Positions 55,092 to 64,000 of a DNA stretch of 64,000 bases are shown here, piece by piece. The DNA lies in assembly GCF_038443675.1 (NCBI RefSeq), contig NZ_CP151762.1:1364001-1428000 (forward strand), in the 5' to 3' direction. Positions within the stretch are counted from its first letter, which is position 1. Every line of letters begins with the position of its first letter. Origin of the DNA: Yoonia sp. G8-12 (GTDB lineage Bacteria; Pseudomonadota; Alphaproteobacteria; Rhodobacterales; Rhodobacteraceae). A program made the translations under genes and the position numbers. The notes under the pieces were generated by a model that was given only the letters and a program-made list of their open reading frames with translations, searched no databases and was not told the DNA's origin.

Positions 55092-57211
55092 TAGTTGGCT
55101 CCCCCGAAGAGCGTCATCCAGGTGAGTAAGACAGCAATGCCAAGCACCATCGCAAAGACATAGCTAAAGATGTATCCAGACTGCGCACGCCCAGCCAGAC
55201 GTGTCAGGAACGGCACGATCCCCATGGCCACGCCATTGATGCCACCGTCGATTGTCTTGGTGTCGCCCTGCTTCCACAACAGGCGGCCCAAGGCAAATGT
55301 CGGACGCACGATCAGGAAATCGTAGATTTCGTCAAAGTACCATTTGTTCAGCAAAAACTGATACAAAGGGGCCTGTTGTTCGGCCAGCTTGGCGGGCCAA
55401 TCGGGGCGGCGGATATACATCTGATAGGCCAATCCCAAACCTGCAAGCATTGCAACGAACGGCGCCAGCTTGACCCAGACAGGTACTTCGTGCGCGTCGT
55501 TCAGCACGTGATTATCGGGGCTGTTATGGATCGCCCCCTCGCCGGGTGCACCGACAAGGTTGTAATGCGCTTTGCCGTGACCACCCTCTTCTGCTGCGTG
55601 GTCGTCACCGTGGTCATCGGCAGCAACAGCCTCACCATGCTCGGACGCTTCGGCATAAGGCACACCAAAGAATTTGCCGACCTTGTCGTTGGCACCAAAG
55701 AAAGACCCGTACCAGACCATACCCGAAAAGACCGCGCCAACCGCCAGAATATAGAGCGGCACCAACATGGAATTTGGGCTTTCATGTGCGTGGTCATGCG
55801 TATGGGCGTCACCGCGTGGCGTGCCATAGAAGGTCAGGAACATCAGACGCCAGCTATAGAAACTGGTCATCAGCGCCGCCACAACCAGCATCCAGAATGC
55901 ATAGCCACCCGCGGTGCCCGCATAGGCGCTTTCGATAATCGCGTCCTTGGACACAAAGCCCGCAAAACCAATCGGAAAGCCCACATAAAGCAGCGGAATA
56001 CCGACGCCGGTAATCGCCAGCGTGCCGATCATCATCATCCAGAACGTCTTGGGGATCTTATGGCGCAGACCGCCATAGTTCCGCATGTCCTGTTCGTGGT
56101 GCATCGCGTGAATTACGGAACCCGCCCCCAAGAACAGCATCGCTTTGAAGAACGCGTGTGTCAGCAGGTGGAACATCGCGACCGAGTAGACACCCAGACC
56201 AGCGGCCACAAACATATAGCCAAGCTGCGAACAGGTCGAATAAGCGATGACGCGCTTGATGTCGTTCTGCACCAGACCAACCGTGGCTGCAAAGAATGCG
56301 GTGGTCGCCCCAAGGAAGACGATAAAGTTCGTGGTCGCTTCGGCATATTCCATCAGCGGCGACATGCGGCAGATCAGGAAGACACCCGCGGTCACCATGG
56401 TCGCGGCGTGGATCAGGGCCGACACAGGTGTCGGGCCTTCCATCGCGTCGGGCAGCCAAGTGTGCAGGAACAGCTGCGCGGATTTACCCATCGCGCCAAT
56501 AAACAGCAGGAAGGCAATCAGGTTCAGCGTGTTCCAGTCACGCCACAAGAACGTAATCGTTGCATCCTGCAAATCAGGGATCGCGGCAAAGATATCATCA
56601 AACTTGATGCTATCGGTCACCAGATAGAGCGCAAAGATACCCAAAGCGAACCCGAAGTCACCCACGCGGTTGACCACGAACGCTTTGATTGCGGCGGCAC
56701 CCGCGCTTGGCTTGCGATAATAAAAACCGATCAGCAAATAGGATGCGACACCCACGCCTTCCCAGCCAAAGAACATCTGCACAAGGTTGTCAGCCGTCAC
56801 CAGCATCAACATCGCAAAGGTAAAGAACGACAGATAGGCAAAGAAGCGGGGGCGATAGCTCTCGCCTTCCTTGAAATTCTCGTCGTGGGCCATGTAGCCG
56901 AAGGAATACAGATGCACGAGCGCGGAAACCGTCGTGATCACGATCAGCATGATCGCGGTCAGGCGGTCCATCTTGATCGCCCAATCGGTGGATAGCGTGC
57001 CACTTTCAATCCAGCGCAGGATGGTGACGGTATAGCTGCCATTTGGATGCGCGGACGGATCAAGTGTCAGGAACACGACCCACGACAGAAACGCCGACAG
57101 GAACAAAAGGCTGGTCGCTGTCCACTGCGCCGCCGTTTCGCCGATCAGTTTCCAACCAAATCCGCACAGGATAGCACCAACCAGTGGCGCAAAAAGAATG
57201 ATGGTTTCCAT
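55091..57211 (-). CDS. nuoL: NADH-quinone oxidoreductase subunit L
   Basis: A 706-residue subunit. The core carries FFGWEGVGVASYLLIGFYYR, HTWLPDAMEGPTPVSALIHA and NDIKRVIAYSTCSQLGYMFV, which form the proton path, and a long C-terminal extension that in other complexes is the lateral helix HL spanning NuoM and NuoN. Two His/Asp-rich loops are notable: HTHDHAHE and, later, HGEAVAADDHGDDHAAEEGG-HGKAH. Confidence 0.97.
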   Translation of the reverse strand: METIILFAPLVGAILCGFGWKLIGETAAQWTATSLLFLSAFLSWVVFLTLDPSAHPNGSYTVTILRWIESGTLSTDWAIKMDRLTAIMLIVITTVSALVHLYSFGYMAHDENFKEGESYRPRFFAYLSFFTFAMLMLVTADNLVQMFFGWEGVGVASYLLIGFYYRKPSAGAAAIKAFVVNRVGDFGFALGIFALYLVTDSIKFDDIFAAIPDLQDATITFLWRDWNTLNLIAFLLFIGAMGKSAQLFLHTWLPDAMEGPTPVSALIHAATMVTAGVFLICRMSPLMEYAEATTNFIVFLGATTAFFAATVGLVQNDIKRVIAYSTCSQLGYMFVAAGLGVYSVAMFHLLTHAFFKAMLFLGAGSVIHAMHHEQDMRNYGGLRHKIPKTFWMMMIGTLAITGVGIPLLYVGFPIGFAGFVSKDAIIESAYAGTAGGYAFWMLVVAALMTSFYSWRLMFLTFYGTPRGDAHTHDHAHESPNSMLVPLYILAVGAVFSGMVWYGSFFGANDKVGKFFGVPYAEASEHGEAVAADDHGDDHAAEEGGHGKAHYNLVGAPGEGAIHNSPDNHVLNDAHEVPVWVKLAPFVAMLAGLGLAYQMYIRRPDWPAKLAEQQAPLYQFLLNKWYFDEIYDFLIVRPTFALGRLLWKQGDTKTIDGGINGVAMGIVPFLTRLAGRAQSGYIFSYVFAMVLGIAVLLTWMTLFGGAN

Positions 57212-57216
57212 TGGTC

Positions 57217-57522
57217 CTAACCCTTCATCACGTTGACGTCTTCAACGTCGATGGTCCCGCGGTTGCGGAAGAAACAAACAAGGATCGCAAGGCCAATCGC
57301 GGCCTCGGCGGCGGCAACGGTCAGCACGAACAAGGTAAAGACCTGCCCCACAAGATCGCCCAGATAGCTGGAGAACGCCACAAGGTTGATATTCACCGCC
57401 AGCAGCATCAATTCGATGCTCATCAGCAAAATGATCACGTTCTTGCGGTTCAAAAACAGCCCGAAGATGCCAATGACAAACAGGGCCGCGGCCACCGTGA
57501 GATAATGTTCAAGTCCGATCAT
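57217..57522 (-). CDS. nuoK: NADH-quinone oxidoreductase subunit K
   Basis: A 101-residue, three-helix subunit. IGLEHYLTVAAALFVIGIFG and LLMSIELMLLAVNINLVAFS (with the two Glu of the E-channel) and AAAEAAIGLAILVCFFRN are diagnostic. The ATG at 57522 is preferred: AAGGA then lies 8 bp upstream and the length equals that of the family, while ATG 57528 would be too close. Confidence 0.97.
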   Translation of the reverse strand: MIGLEHYLTVAAALFVIGIFGLFLNRKNVIILLMSIELMLLAVNINLVAFSSYLGDLVGQVFTLFVLTVAAAEAAIGLAILVCFFRNRGTIDVEDVNVMKG

Positions 57523-57577
57523 ACGCATCTTCCTTCATAGGGCGCAGGCCCCGATCTTTTGTTCTTCGCCCGCAGGA

Positions 57578-58048
57578 TCAACCCGCCAGCGTAAATTCAG
57601 CCTTTTCGCCGCGCAGCGCCGGATAGGCCGCTGCACAAGCGCATGTTTCGTCGGTTTCGGTCGCAAGCGTGATGTCACGGCCAATATGTTCAAGATCCGC
57701 CGCGATCCGTTCAAACGTTGCAAAGACGCGCGACCCTGATTGATGGCGGTCCAGAACCTCGCGGGCATCGTCGGTCCGGTCAAAGGCGCTGCGCCGGCCC
57801 ATGTTTTCCTCGGCGGACCGAAAGCTTAGCGTTTCGCCCGTTGCACATTCCACCAGCGAAAAGCCCTTGAAAGACCCCTCTTGCGTCCACCAATCCGTCC
57901 AGATCACGCGGCCTTCGCCAAGGTCGCGATGCCCGTACTGGCCACCGTGACTGACGTGGGTGATGCGATTGCAATCGGCCAGTGTCAGCGCATCCGCCTG
58001 ACCGGCGACCAGCATCGCAGCTGTGGATATGATGGCGAGTTCACGCAT
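57578..58048 (-). CDS. Secreted protein of unknown function in the nuo operon
   Basis: A 156-residue protein with a signal peptide (MRELAIISTAAMLVAGQADA) and a mature domain containing three cysteines (DCNRIT, ECATG, CACAA) and GGQYGHRDLGEGRVIWTDWW. It resembles the extra reading frames found between nuo genes in Rhodobacteraceae. Role in complex I is unproven. It lies 6 bp from nuoJ and 55 bp from nuoK. Confidence 0.65.
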   Translation of the reverse strand: MRELAIISTAAMLVAGQADALTLADCNRITHVSHGGQYGHRDLGEGRVIWTDWWTQEGSFKGFSLVECATGETLSFRSAEENMGRRSAFDRTDDAREVLDRHQSGSRVFATFERIAADLEHIGRDITLATETDETCACAAAYPALRGEKAEFTLAG

Positions 58049-58054
58049 CACTGG

Positions 58055-58660
58055 TTACAGACCCTGCCCCGGTTTCACGTCTTTCAGTTCCATCGCCTTG
58101 GCCGGATCACGGTACATCTGCGCCAGAATATTCTGGCGTTTGATATCCACGCGGTGGCGCAGCGTCAGAACGATCGCCCCGATCATCGCAACCAAAAGGA
58201 TCAAACCCGAAAGCTGGAACAGCAGGATGTATTTGTCATAGATCAGCAGACCCAAGGCACGGGTGTTATCCAGATCACCCGCAGGCGCTGCAATCCGCCC
58301 CTCAACCCCGTCAGCAAAGCCCCAGACCCCAAGGGCCAACGCCAGTTGCATCAAGACCACAACACCGATCAGCAGCCCCAAAGGCAGGTATTTCGTCATT
58401 TCCGCCTTCAACTCAGCGAAATCAACATCCAGCATCATGACCACGAAAAGGAACAACACCGCAACCGCGCCCACGTAGACGATAATCAACAGCATCGCGA
58501 CAAATTCCGCGCCCAAGGTCACGAACAGACCCGCAGAGGACAAAAACGCGAGGATCAGCCACAGGACCGAATGCACCGGATTGCGGCTCACCACGGTCAT
58601 CAGACCCCCTGCAACAGTCGTCACAGCGAAAAGATAAAATATGAACGCGAAGACGGTCAT
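58055..58660 (-). CDS. nuoJ: NADH-quinone oxidoreductase subunit J
   Basis: A 201-residue subunit of five helices: VFAFIFYLFAVTTVAGGLMT, NPVHSVLWLILAFLSSAGLF and VTLGAEFVAMLLIIVYVGAV, with VAVLFLFVVMMLD, all typical of NuoJ. It overlaps the upstream carboxymuconolactone decarboxylase gene by 4 bp. Confidence 0.96.
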   Translation of the reverse strand: MTVFAFIFYLFAVTTVAGGLMTVVSRNPVHSVLWLILAFLSSAGLFVTLGAEFVAMLLIIVYVGAVAVLFLFVVMMLDVDFAELKAEMTKYLPLGLLIGVVVLMQLALALGVWGFADGVEGRIAAPAGDLDNTRALGLLIYDKYILLFQLSGLILLVAMIGAIVLTLRHRVDIKRQNILAQMYRDPAKAMELKDVKPGQGL

Positions 58661-59055
58661 GCGCTTTCGTCCTTTTCTAAGACTTCGGTGGCCAGTTCCA
58701 TCGCTTTGGTCATGGCCGGAACGCCCGCGAACATACCCATCTGGGCGATCACTTCGGCGATTTCCTGTTTCGTGGCACCTGCTTCGACCAAATGGCGGAC
58801 GGTCAACCGGATCTGGGCCTCGGCCTGCGCGCCCAGCACGGTCAGGCCTGCCAGCGTCAGCATCAGGCGGGTTTTGGCGTCCAATCCGTCAGGGTTGATG
58901 CCCTTGCCAAAGAACATCTCCATGGTTTCCTTGGGCATTGTCGGCCACAGTTTTTCAAATCCCTTGGGCGTAAAGGCCTCCATGTCGACATTCATCGACT
59001 TGGCCCAGTCCTGGGACATCTTCATCATCGCGTCAAAGGGGTTCTGGTCAGTCAT
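58657..59055 (-). CDS. Carboxymuconolactone decarboxylase (AhpD-like) family protein
   Basis: A 132-residue alpha-helical protein: DAKTRLMLTLAGLTVLGAQA, EAQIRLTVRHLVEAGATKQE and IAEVIAQMGMFAGVPAMTKA match the CMD fold. The usual CXXC of AhpD is absent, so it is not an AhpD-type peroxidase reductant. It sits between the 173-residue acidic protein gene and nuoJ, which it overlaps. The start was put at 59055, with GGGTG just upstream; ATGs at 59058 and 59061 are in frame too. Confidence 0.85.
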   Translation of the reverse strand: MTDQNPFDAMMKMSQDWAKSMNVDMEAFTPKGFEKLWPTMPKETMEMFFGKGINPDGLDAKTRLMLTLAGLTVLGAQAEAQIRLTVRHLVEAGATKQEIAEVIAQMGMFAGVPAMTKAMELATEVLEKDESA

Positions 59056-59569
59056 CATCATCACCCATTGTGATCTCGAAGGTGCCTTCACCCAGTACCG
59101 CATCAGTCCATTCACCCGGATACTGGGCCTTAGCGGCGGCCAATGTGTCCAGCAATGGCGTAACAAGCGCGATCAGATCGTCACGCGTTGGCAAATCTGC
59201 GGTGCAATCGGCAAAATTGTCGTTGTCGGGGTCGGTGATGATCACAAGCGCGCGTTCCGCTAGATCGGCCACACCTTCGGCGTCGCGCAAATCGGCGGCA
59301 TGTCCCGCAATCGCATCCAGAAAATCGGCATCCAAAAGCGTAGGTTGCTGCCCCAAGGATACGGCAATCATATCCGCCGCCGTCAGCGCGGAAATTATCT
59401 GACCTTCGTACATCTCTTTCGTGACGCCATGCGACACAAGGCTGCCGTTCGCCTCAAGCAGGATCGCATCAAGCGTACCGGTCGCATACTCCGCGCCCAT
59501 GTCGTCGATCTCTCCGATCAGCTCGGACTTGAGATCGTCTGGAAAAGGATATGTGGGTGTGCTGCTCAT
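59048..59569 (-). CDS. Acidic hypothetical protein in the nuo operon
   Basis: A 173-residue, strongly acidic soluble protein (FPDDLKSELIGEIDDMGAEY, ITDPDNDNFADCTADLPTRD, ending TMGDDDD). No signal peptide or known domain. It overlaps nuoI by 4 bp and the carboxymuconolactone-decarboxylase gene by 8 bp, so it is made with complex I subunits, but its role is unknown. Confidence 0.65.
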   Translation of the reverse strand: MSSTPTYPFPDDLKSELIGEIDDMGAEYATGTLDAILLEANGSLVSHGVTKEMYEGQIISALTAADMIAVSLGQQPTLLDADFLDAIAGHAADLRDAEGVADLAERALVIITDPDNDNFADCTADLPTRDDLIALVTPLLDTLAAAKAQYPGEWTDAVLGEGTFEITMGDDDD

Positions 59570-60060
59570 CTGTAGGGCGCATCCAGTTCAAGATTGCGCG
59601 CAATCTCGGATTCCCAACGATCCCCGTTTTCCAGCAATTTGGCCTTGTCGTAATACAGCTCTTCACGTGTCTCGGTGCTGAATTCGAAATTCGGCCCCTC
59701 GACAATCGCATCCACAGGACAGGCCTCTTGGCAGAAACCGCAGTAGATGCATTTGGTCATATCGATGTCATAGCGGGTTGTGCGGCGGCTGCCGTCATCA
59801 CGCGGTTCGGCGTCGATCGTGATGGCCTGCGCGGGGCAAACGGCCTCGCACAGCTTACACGCGATACAGCGCTCTTCACCGTTGGGGTACCGGCGCAGCG
59901 CGTGTTCACCGCGAAAACGAGGGCTAAGCGGCCCCTTTTCATGCGGATAGTTCAGCGTTGCCTTGGGCGAGAAGAAGTACTTCATCCCCAGTTTGAAACC
60001 GACCCAGAAGTCCTGCAGCAGAAAGTACTTTGCCGCGCGGGTGTAATCCATTTGCGTCAT
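59566..60060 (-). CDS. nuoI: NADH-quinone oxidoreductase subunit I
   Basis: A 164-residue ferredoxin-like subunit with two [4Fe-4S] binding motifs: CIACKLCEAVCPAQAI and CIYCGFCQEACPVDAI. N-terminal YPHEKGPLSPRFRGEHALRR is the usual NuoI lead. It passes electrons from NuoG toward cluster N2. Confidence 0.97.
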   Translation of the reverse strand: MTQMDYTRAAKYFLLQDFWVGFKLGMKYFFSPKATLNYPHEKGPLSPRFRGEHALRRYPNGEERCIACKLCEAVCPAQAITIDAEPRDDGSRRTTRYDIDMTKCIYCGFCQEACPVDAIVEGPNFEFSTETREELYYDKAKLLENGDRWESEIARNLELDAPYR

Positions 60061-60063
60061 TGA

Positions 60064-61104
60064 TTAAGCTCCCACTGCCCAGCGTGCCCAAAAGCCGCCG
60101 AGTACTTCGAATTTCGCCAAGAACGACACCAGCACGACCCACCCCAGCGACAGCGGCAGGAAGACCTTCCAGCCAATGCGCATCAGTTGGTCATAGCGGT
60201 AGCGCGGGGTGATGGCCTTGACCATCGCGAACATGAAGAAACACATCGCCATTTTCAGAACCATCCACAGGATGCCGTCGGGCAGGAATGGTACAGGCGA
60301 CAACCAGCCGCCAAAGAACAGCAATGAGATCAGCGCGCACATCAGCACAACGGCCATCAGTTCACCGATCATGAACAAAAGGAACGGCGTGGACGAATAT
60401 TCCACCTGATAGCCCGCCACCAGTTCTGATTCCGCCTCTGGCAAATCGAAGGGCGGGCGGTTGGTTTCAGCCAAAGCGCTGATAAAGAACAAGAACAGCA
60501 TCGGGAAATGCGCCACCCAGAACCAGTTGAACAGGCCCGCGTTGCCATCTTGTGCGGCTACGATATCGCCAAAGTTCATAGAACCCGCCGAAATGATCAC
60601 ACCCACGATGATCAAACCGATGGAGACTTCATAAGAAATCATCTGCGCGGCAGACCGCAACGAGCCTAGGAACGGGTATTTCGAGTTGGACGCCCAACCG
60701 CCCATGATCACGCCGTACACCTCAAGCGAGCCGATGGCGAAGATGTAAAGGATGGCCACGTTGATATCCGCGAGCACCCAACCTTCGTTGAACGGGATCA
60801 CCGACCACGCAACCACCGACAGAACAAAGGCGATCAGGGGGGCAAGGAAAAAGACGAATTTATCCGCACCCGCAGGCACAACGATTTCCTTGACGATGTA
60901 TTTGATGAAATCCGCAAACGACTGCAACAGCCCGAACGCACCGACCATGTTCGGGCCCTTGCGCATCTGCACCGCGGCCCAGACCTTGCGGTCGGCGTAC
61001 ATCAAAAAGGCAAGCGCCACCAAAAGCGGCACCAGCACCAGCAAACACTGCGCCAAGATCACAAGGACGATGCCAAGGTTGGTGTTGGTAAAGAATTCAA
61101 CCAT
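60064..61104 (-). CDS. nuoH: NADH-quinone oxidoreductase subunit H
   Basis: A 346-residue, eight-helix subunit at the quinone site. ADRKVWAAVQMRKGPNMVGA, FNEGWVLADINVAILYIFAI, AETNRPPFDLPEAESELVAG and YQVEYSSTPFLLFM are hallmark segments. It follows nuoG after 11 bp. Confidence 0.97.
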   Translation of the reverse strand: MVEFFTNTNLGIVLVILAQCLLVLVPLLVALAFLMYADRKVWAAVQMRKGPNMVGAFGLLQSFADFIKYIVKEIVVPAGADKFVFFLAPLIAFVLSVVAWSVIPFNEGWVLADINVAILYIFAIGSLEVYGVIMGGWASNSKYPFLGSLRSAAQMISYEVSIGLIIVGVIISAGSMNFGDIVAAQDGNAGLFNWFWVAHFPMLFLFFISALAETNRPPFDLPEAESELVAGYQVEYSSTPFLLFMIGELMAVVLMCALISLLFFGGWLSPVPFLPDGILWMVLKMAMCFFMFAMVKAITPRYRYDQLMRIGWKVFLPLSLGWVVLVSFLAKFEVLGGFWARWAVGA

Positions 61105-61115
61105 TGTCGTCGTCC

Positions 61116-63135
61116 TTATTCCGCGGCCATCGGCGCGGATTTACGTGCCTTCGCATTCGCGCTGAGTTCTGCCATCAGGGCAGACGCGCGGGCGATCGGG
61201 TTGGTCAGATAGAAATCAGTGACCGCGTTGCGGAAATCAGCCGAGCCCGGCTTCTTGACCGGCAGCGCAGACCAATCATTCTCGGCCACTTCGTCTATCT
61301 CACCCAAATGCGGATGCGCTGCCACGATGGCCTGACGCAGTTGCGCCATACTGTCAAATGGCAATGTCGCATCGAGTTCAGCAGACAGCGCCCGCAGGAT
61401 CGCCCAGTTTTCCTTGGCCTCACCCGGAGGGAAGCTGGCACGCAGCGCCAGTTGCGGGCGGCCTTCTGTGTTCACAAACAGGCCGTTTTCTTCGGTATAG
61501 GCCGCAGATGGCAGGATGATATCCGCACGATGCGCGCCGCGATCCCCGTGCGAGCCTTGGTAGATGACAAACGCTCCGGGTTTCACTTCAACCTCGTCCG
61601 CGCCAAGGTTGTAAATCACCTCAGCTCCCTCAAGCGCCGCATCCAGCCCGCCATCGGTGACAGCGCCCACATCCATCGCACCCACGCGCCCTGCGGCGGT
61701 GTGCAAGACCAGCAATTTCGCGCCCATCGCCTCGGCCGCCTTCATGGCTTGGCTCAGAACAGCCTCGCCATCGGCTTCGTTCAAGGCACCCTGGCCAACA
61801 ATCACCACGCCGGACATGTCTTTTTTGTCGGCATGATCCTCGGCTGCAAATTTCACCAGATCATCGCGCCCTGCGCCGATTTGCACGACATCATAGGTCT
61901 GATCATCACTGGTCCCGATCCGCGCCACATGCGCGCCACGCGACCATGCCTTGCGGATGCGCGCATTCAACACCGGCGCTTCTTCGCGCGGGTTGGTGCC
62001 GATCAGCAGGATGTTTTCGGCTGCATCAATGTCTTCGATCGACGCGGTACCAACATAGCCGGACCGGTTCCCGACAGGCAGTTTTGCACCATCGGTGCGG
62101 CACTCCACATGGCCACCCTGCCCTTCGATAAACTGCTTAAGCGCGAATGCCGCCTCAACCGGGGCCAGATCACCGACCAATCCAGCAACCTTTTTGCCCT
62201 TCATCGCAGCAGCAGCCGCACTTAGCGCCTCAGGCCAGCTCGCTTTGCGCAGCTTGCCGTCTTCGCGGATGTAAGGTGTGTCCAGCCGCTGACGACGCAG
62301 ACCATCCCAGACGAAACGGGTCTTGTCGGAAATCCACTCTTCGTTCACGCCGTCATGGTTGCGCGGCAAGAACCGCATGACTTCGCGGCCTTTGGTATCC
62401 ACACGAATGTTCGATCCCAGCGCGTCCATCACATCAATCGATTCGGTCTTCGTCAGCTCCCACGGGCGGGCGGTAAAGGCGTAAGGTTTCGACACCAGCG
62501 CACCGACCGGGCACAAATCAATGATGTTGCCCTGCATGTTCAGATCGAGCGTTTCGCCCAGATAAGAAGTAATCTCGGCATCTTCGCCGCGCCCTGTCTG
62601 GCCCATCTGGTGAATGCCCGCGACCTCTGTCGTGAAGCGCACACAGCGAGTGCAGGAAATGCAGCGGGTCATATGGGTTTCGACCAATGGACCAAGGTCC
62701 AGATCTTCGGTCGCACGCTTGGGTTCGCGGAAACGGCTGAAATCCACACCGTAGGCCATCGCCTGATCCTGCAGATCACATTCACCGCCCTGATCGCAGA
62801 TCGGGCAATCCAGCGGGTGGTTGATCAGCAAGAACTCCATCACGCCTTCACGGGCCTTTTTGACCATGGGCGAGTTGGTTTTCACAACTGGCGGCTGGCC
62901 TTCCGGTCCGGGGCGCAAATCCTTGACCTGCATCGCACAGGATGCGGCGGGTTTCGGCGGGCCGCCCACAACCTCAACCAGACACATCCGGCAGTTGCCC
63001 GCGATCGAAAGCCGTTCATGATAGCAGAAACGGGGAATTTCAATTCCCGCCTCTTCACAGAGCCTGAATCAGGGTCATTGCCCCGTCAACTTCGACCTCT
63101 TTTCCGTCAATGACGACTTTGCGCAGATCAGACAT
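61116..63135 (-). pseudogene. nuoG: NADH-quinone oxidoreductase subunit G, frameshifted near the N-terminus
   Basis: The true start is ATG 63135: MSDLRKVVIDGKEVEVDGAM, then TLIQA. There the frame breaks at TGA; one extra base in the stretch 63057-63065 (CAGGCTCTGTGAAG in place of an expected GC-TGTGAAG) throws it out of frame. Removing it restores CEEAGIEIPRFCYHERLSIA, GNCRMCLVEV and all of the remaining 600-plus residues. The gene carries the [2Fe-2S] cysteines, the HxxxCxxC region (PLDCPICDQGGECDLQ), CISCTRCVRFTTEVAG and the molybdopterin-like domain. An otherwise complete operon makes a sequencing error the likeliest cause. In this form the ORF that can be read begins only at 62987. Confidence 0.85.
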
Positions 63136-63273
63136 GGCGTGTCCTATGTGTTCCCTCGTGCGCCATTGGCCGCAAGGGACAAGGCGCGTTGCCCCGCGTT
63201 CTAACGCGACAGGCCACGCGATGCCAGTCAGATTGACAAAAAAACGATCACTTTTCGCACTTGCAGCAAAGTC

Positions 63274-63678
63274 TTAGCGCAAGAGCCACCCAACACGGGT
63301 ATTTGCAGCGATTTGCGCGCGACCTACGGCGCAATAACTCTCAGGATCACCCGCGACGACACCAAGACTGGCCAGTTGTGCGCGGGCAATGCCCTCAAGC
63401 CGGTCTTTTTCCGCGTCGTCATTGATGTAGGCATCAATCTCTTCGTCAGAATAGCCAAGGCTGCTGGCGTGGCTGCGCAGGGATTGCAGATAGCCAAACC
63501 CGCGAAACAGGCGCGCGCCAATGCTGTCGCATTCTTCAGAGATCTCATAGGCCATGCCGACAAAGATGATCCCGTCGCGCACCTTTGGCACGTCCTTCAG
63601 TGCAGTCTGCGCCGACAGATTTCCCGCAGACATAACCGTCGCAAACGCCATAACGGCACCAAGAGCCAGTTTCTTCAT
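63274..63678 (-). CDS. DUF5333 domain protein upstream of nuoG
   Basis: A 134-residue secreted protein: signal peptide MKKLALGAVMAFATVMSAGN-LSA, then ALKDVPKVRDGIIFVGMAYE, EECDSIGARLFRGFGYLQSL, GYSDEEIDAYINDDAEKDRL and a C-terminal YCAVGRAQIAANTRVGWLLR. This is the DUF5333 pattern of Rhodobacteraceae, usually found within nuo operons. Two cysteines are present. The start at 63678 follows AGGAGA. Function unknown. Confidence 0.78.
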   Translation of the reverse strand: MKKLALGAVMAFATVMSAGNLSAQTALKDVPKVRDGIIFVGMAYEISEECDSIGARLFRGFGYLQSLRSHASSLGYSDEEIDAYINDDAEKDRLEGIARAQLASLGVVAGDPESYCAVGRAQIAANTRVGWLLR

Positions 63679-63846
63679 TGTCGATCTCCTCTGCGATCGC
63701 AAATGCATCGCTTTCTGTTGCGGTACAGATCACCTTTCGGCACAGGTTATTCAATATCAGCGCGATGACATCGGAATATTCATGCCTGTCGAAGATTGTG
63801 GATTAGGCTTAAGTTGCTGGTATAATTATGTTTTATAAAATCTGGA

Positions 63847-64000
63847 TCACAAGGAACGATTGGCGCGCAACCAGTCCCAGCCGAACGCCGCTTCGCTATC
63901 ACCGTGCTCTTGGCGCTGTCGCAACTTAACCATCGCCTCATCCAGAGTCGGCTGTGTGCCCTCAGGCACCCACCACATCACGAAATGCATTCGCACCAGT
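63847..64000 (-). CDS. DUF3291 domain protein, C-terminal end (partial)
   Basis: About 51 codons running off the window end, with TGA at 63847. The tail reads VRMHFVMWWVPEGTQPTLDE, AMVKLRQRQEHGDSEAAFGW, which fits the DUF3291 C-terminus (MHFVMWWVP..). Function unknown. Confidence 0.65.
   Translation of the reverse strand, partial: LVRMHFVMWWVPEGTQPTLDEAMVKLRQRQEHGDSEAAFGWDWLRANRSL

Overview
The window is GC-rich alphaproteobacterial chromosome, most probably from a member of the Rhodobacteraceae (Roseobacter group). The evidence is the yajC-secDF-Mth938-ccmABCDG order, heterotetrameric sarcosine oxidase, a Hint-domain protein, DUF1289 and DUF5333 family proteins, and a nuo operon with extra reading frames between the core subunits. 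I cannot name a genus. Nearly all of it is housekeeping. I see no prophage, CRISPR array, transposase, rRNA or tRNA.

Layout. 1-174: end of aconitase acnA. 401-727: an AT-richer TM2-domain gene. 837-6848 (minus): a block reading yajC, secD, secF, a Mth938-like gene and ccmA, B, C, D, G, joining Sec accessory proteins to cytochrome c maturation. 7101-9393 (minus): two tandem outer-membrane beta-barrel paralogues, with serS divergent from the second. 10958-16512: DUF2235 hydrolase, TspO-like membrane protein, der, a frameshifted bamB-like gene and a yfgM-like gene (the yfgM-bamB-der order also seen in E. coli). 16778-21704: RND efflux adaptor and permease, the permease broken at its midpoint. 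21710-23342: a small accessory segment with a frameshifted DUF4240 gene between 37-40 bp inverted repeats. 23367-30607: Atm1-type ABC exporter, LysM protein, LOG-family enzyme, threonine dehydratase-like enzyme, host-attachment-like protein, superoxide dismutase, VOC protein and cupin. 30604-36349 (minus): sarcosine oxidase soxB, a small membrane protein, soxD, soxA, soxG. 36555-38469: ccmI, ruvX, DUF1289. 38547-43108: a small unknown gene, agmatinase, Fe(III)/polyamine-type ABC ATPase, SDR and a Hint protein. 43127-48601: two lipoproteins around prfC, an unknown conserved gene and a DEAD-box helicase. 48900-63135 (minus): nuoG, H, I, J, K, L, M, N with three interspersed non-core genes, then birA, coaX and rnj. 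63274-64000: a DUF5333 protein and the end of a DUF3291 protein.

Four genes carry single-base frameshifts: the bamB-like gene, the RND permease, the DUF4240 gene and nuoG. Three look like one lost base in a G or C run and one is an extra base. A frameshift in complex I subunit nuoG, inside an otherwise intact operon, makes sequencing or assembly error the first explanation, but real mutations cannot be excluded from the sequence alone.

I did not find a convincing new multi-gene system. The observations most worth following are the DUF4240 segment between inverted repeats, a decayed copy of the serS leader that reveals the porin duplication, the paired palindromes at the convergent helicase and rnj ends, and the layout around the RND pump and the nuo and sox operons.
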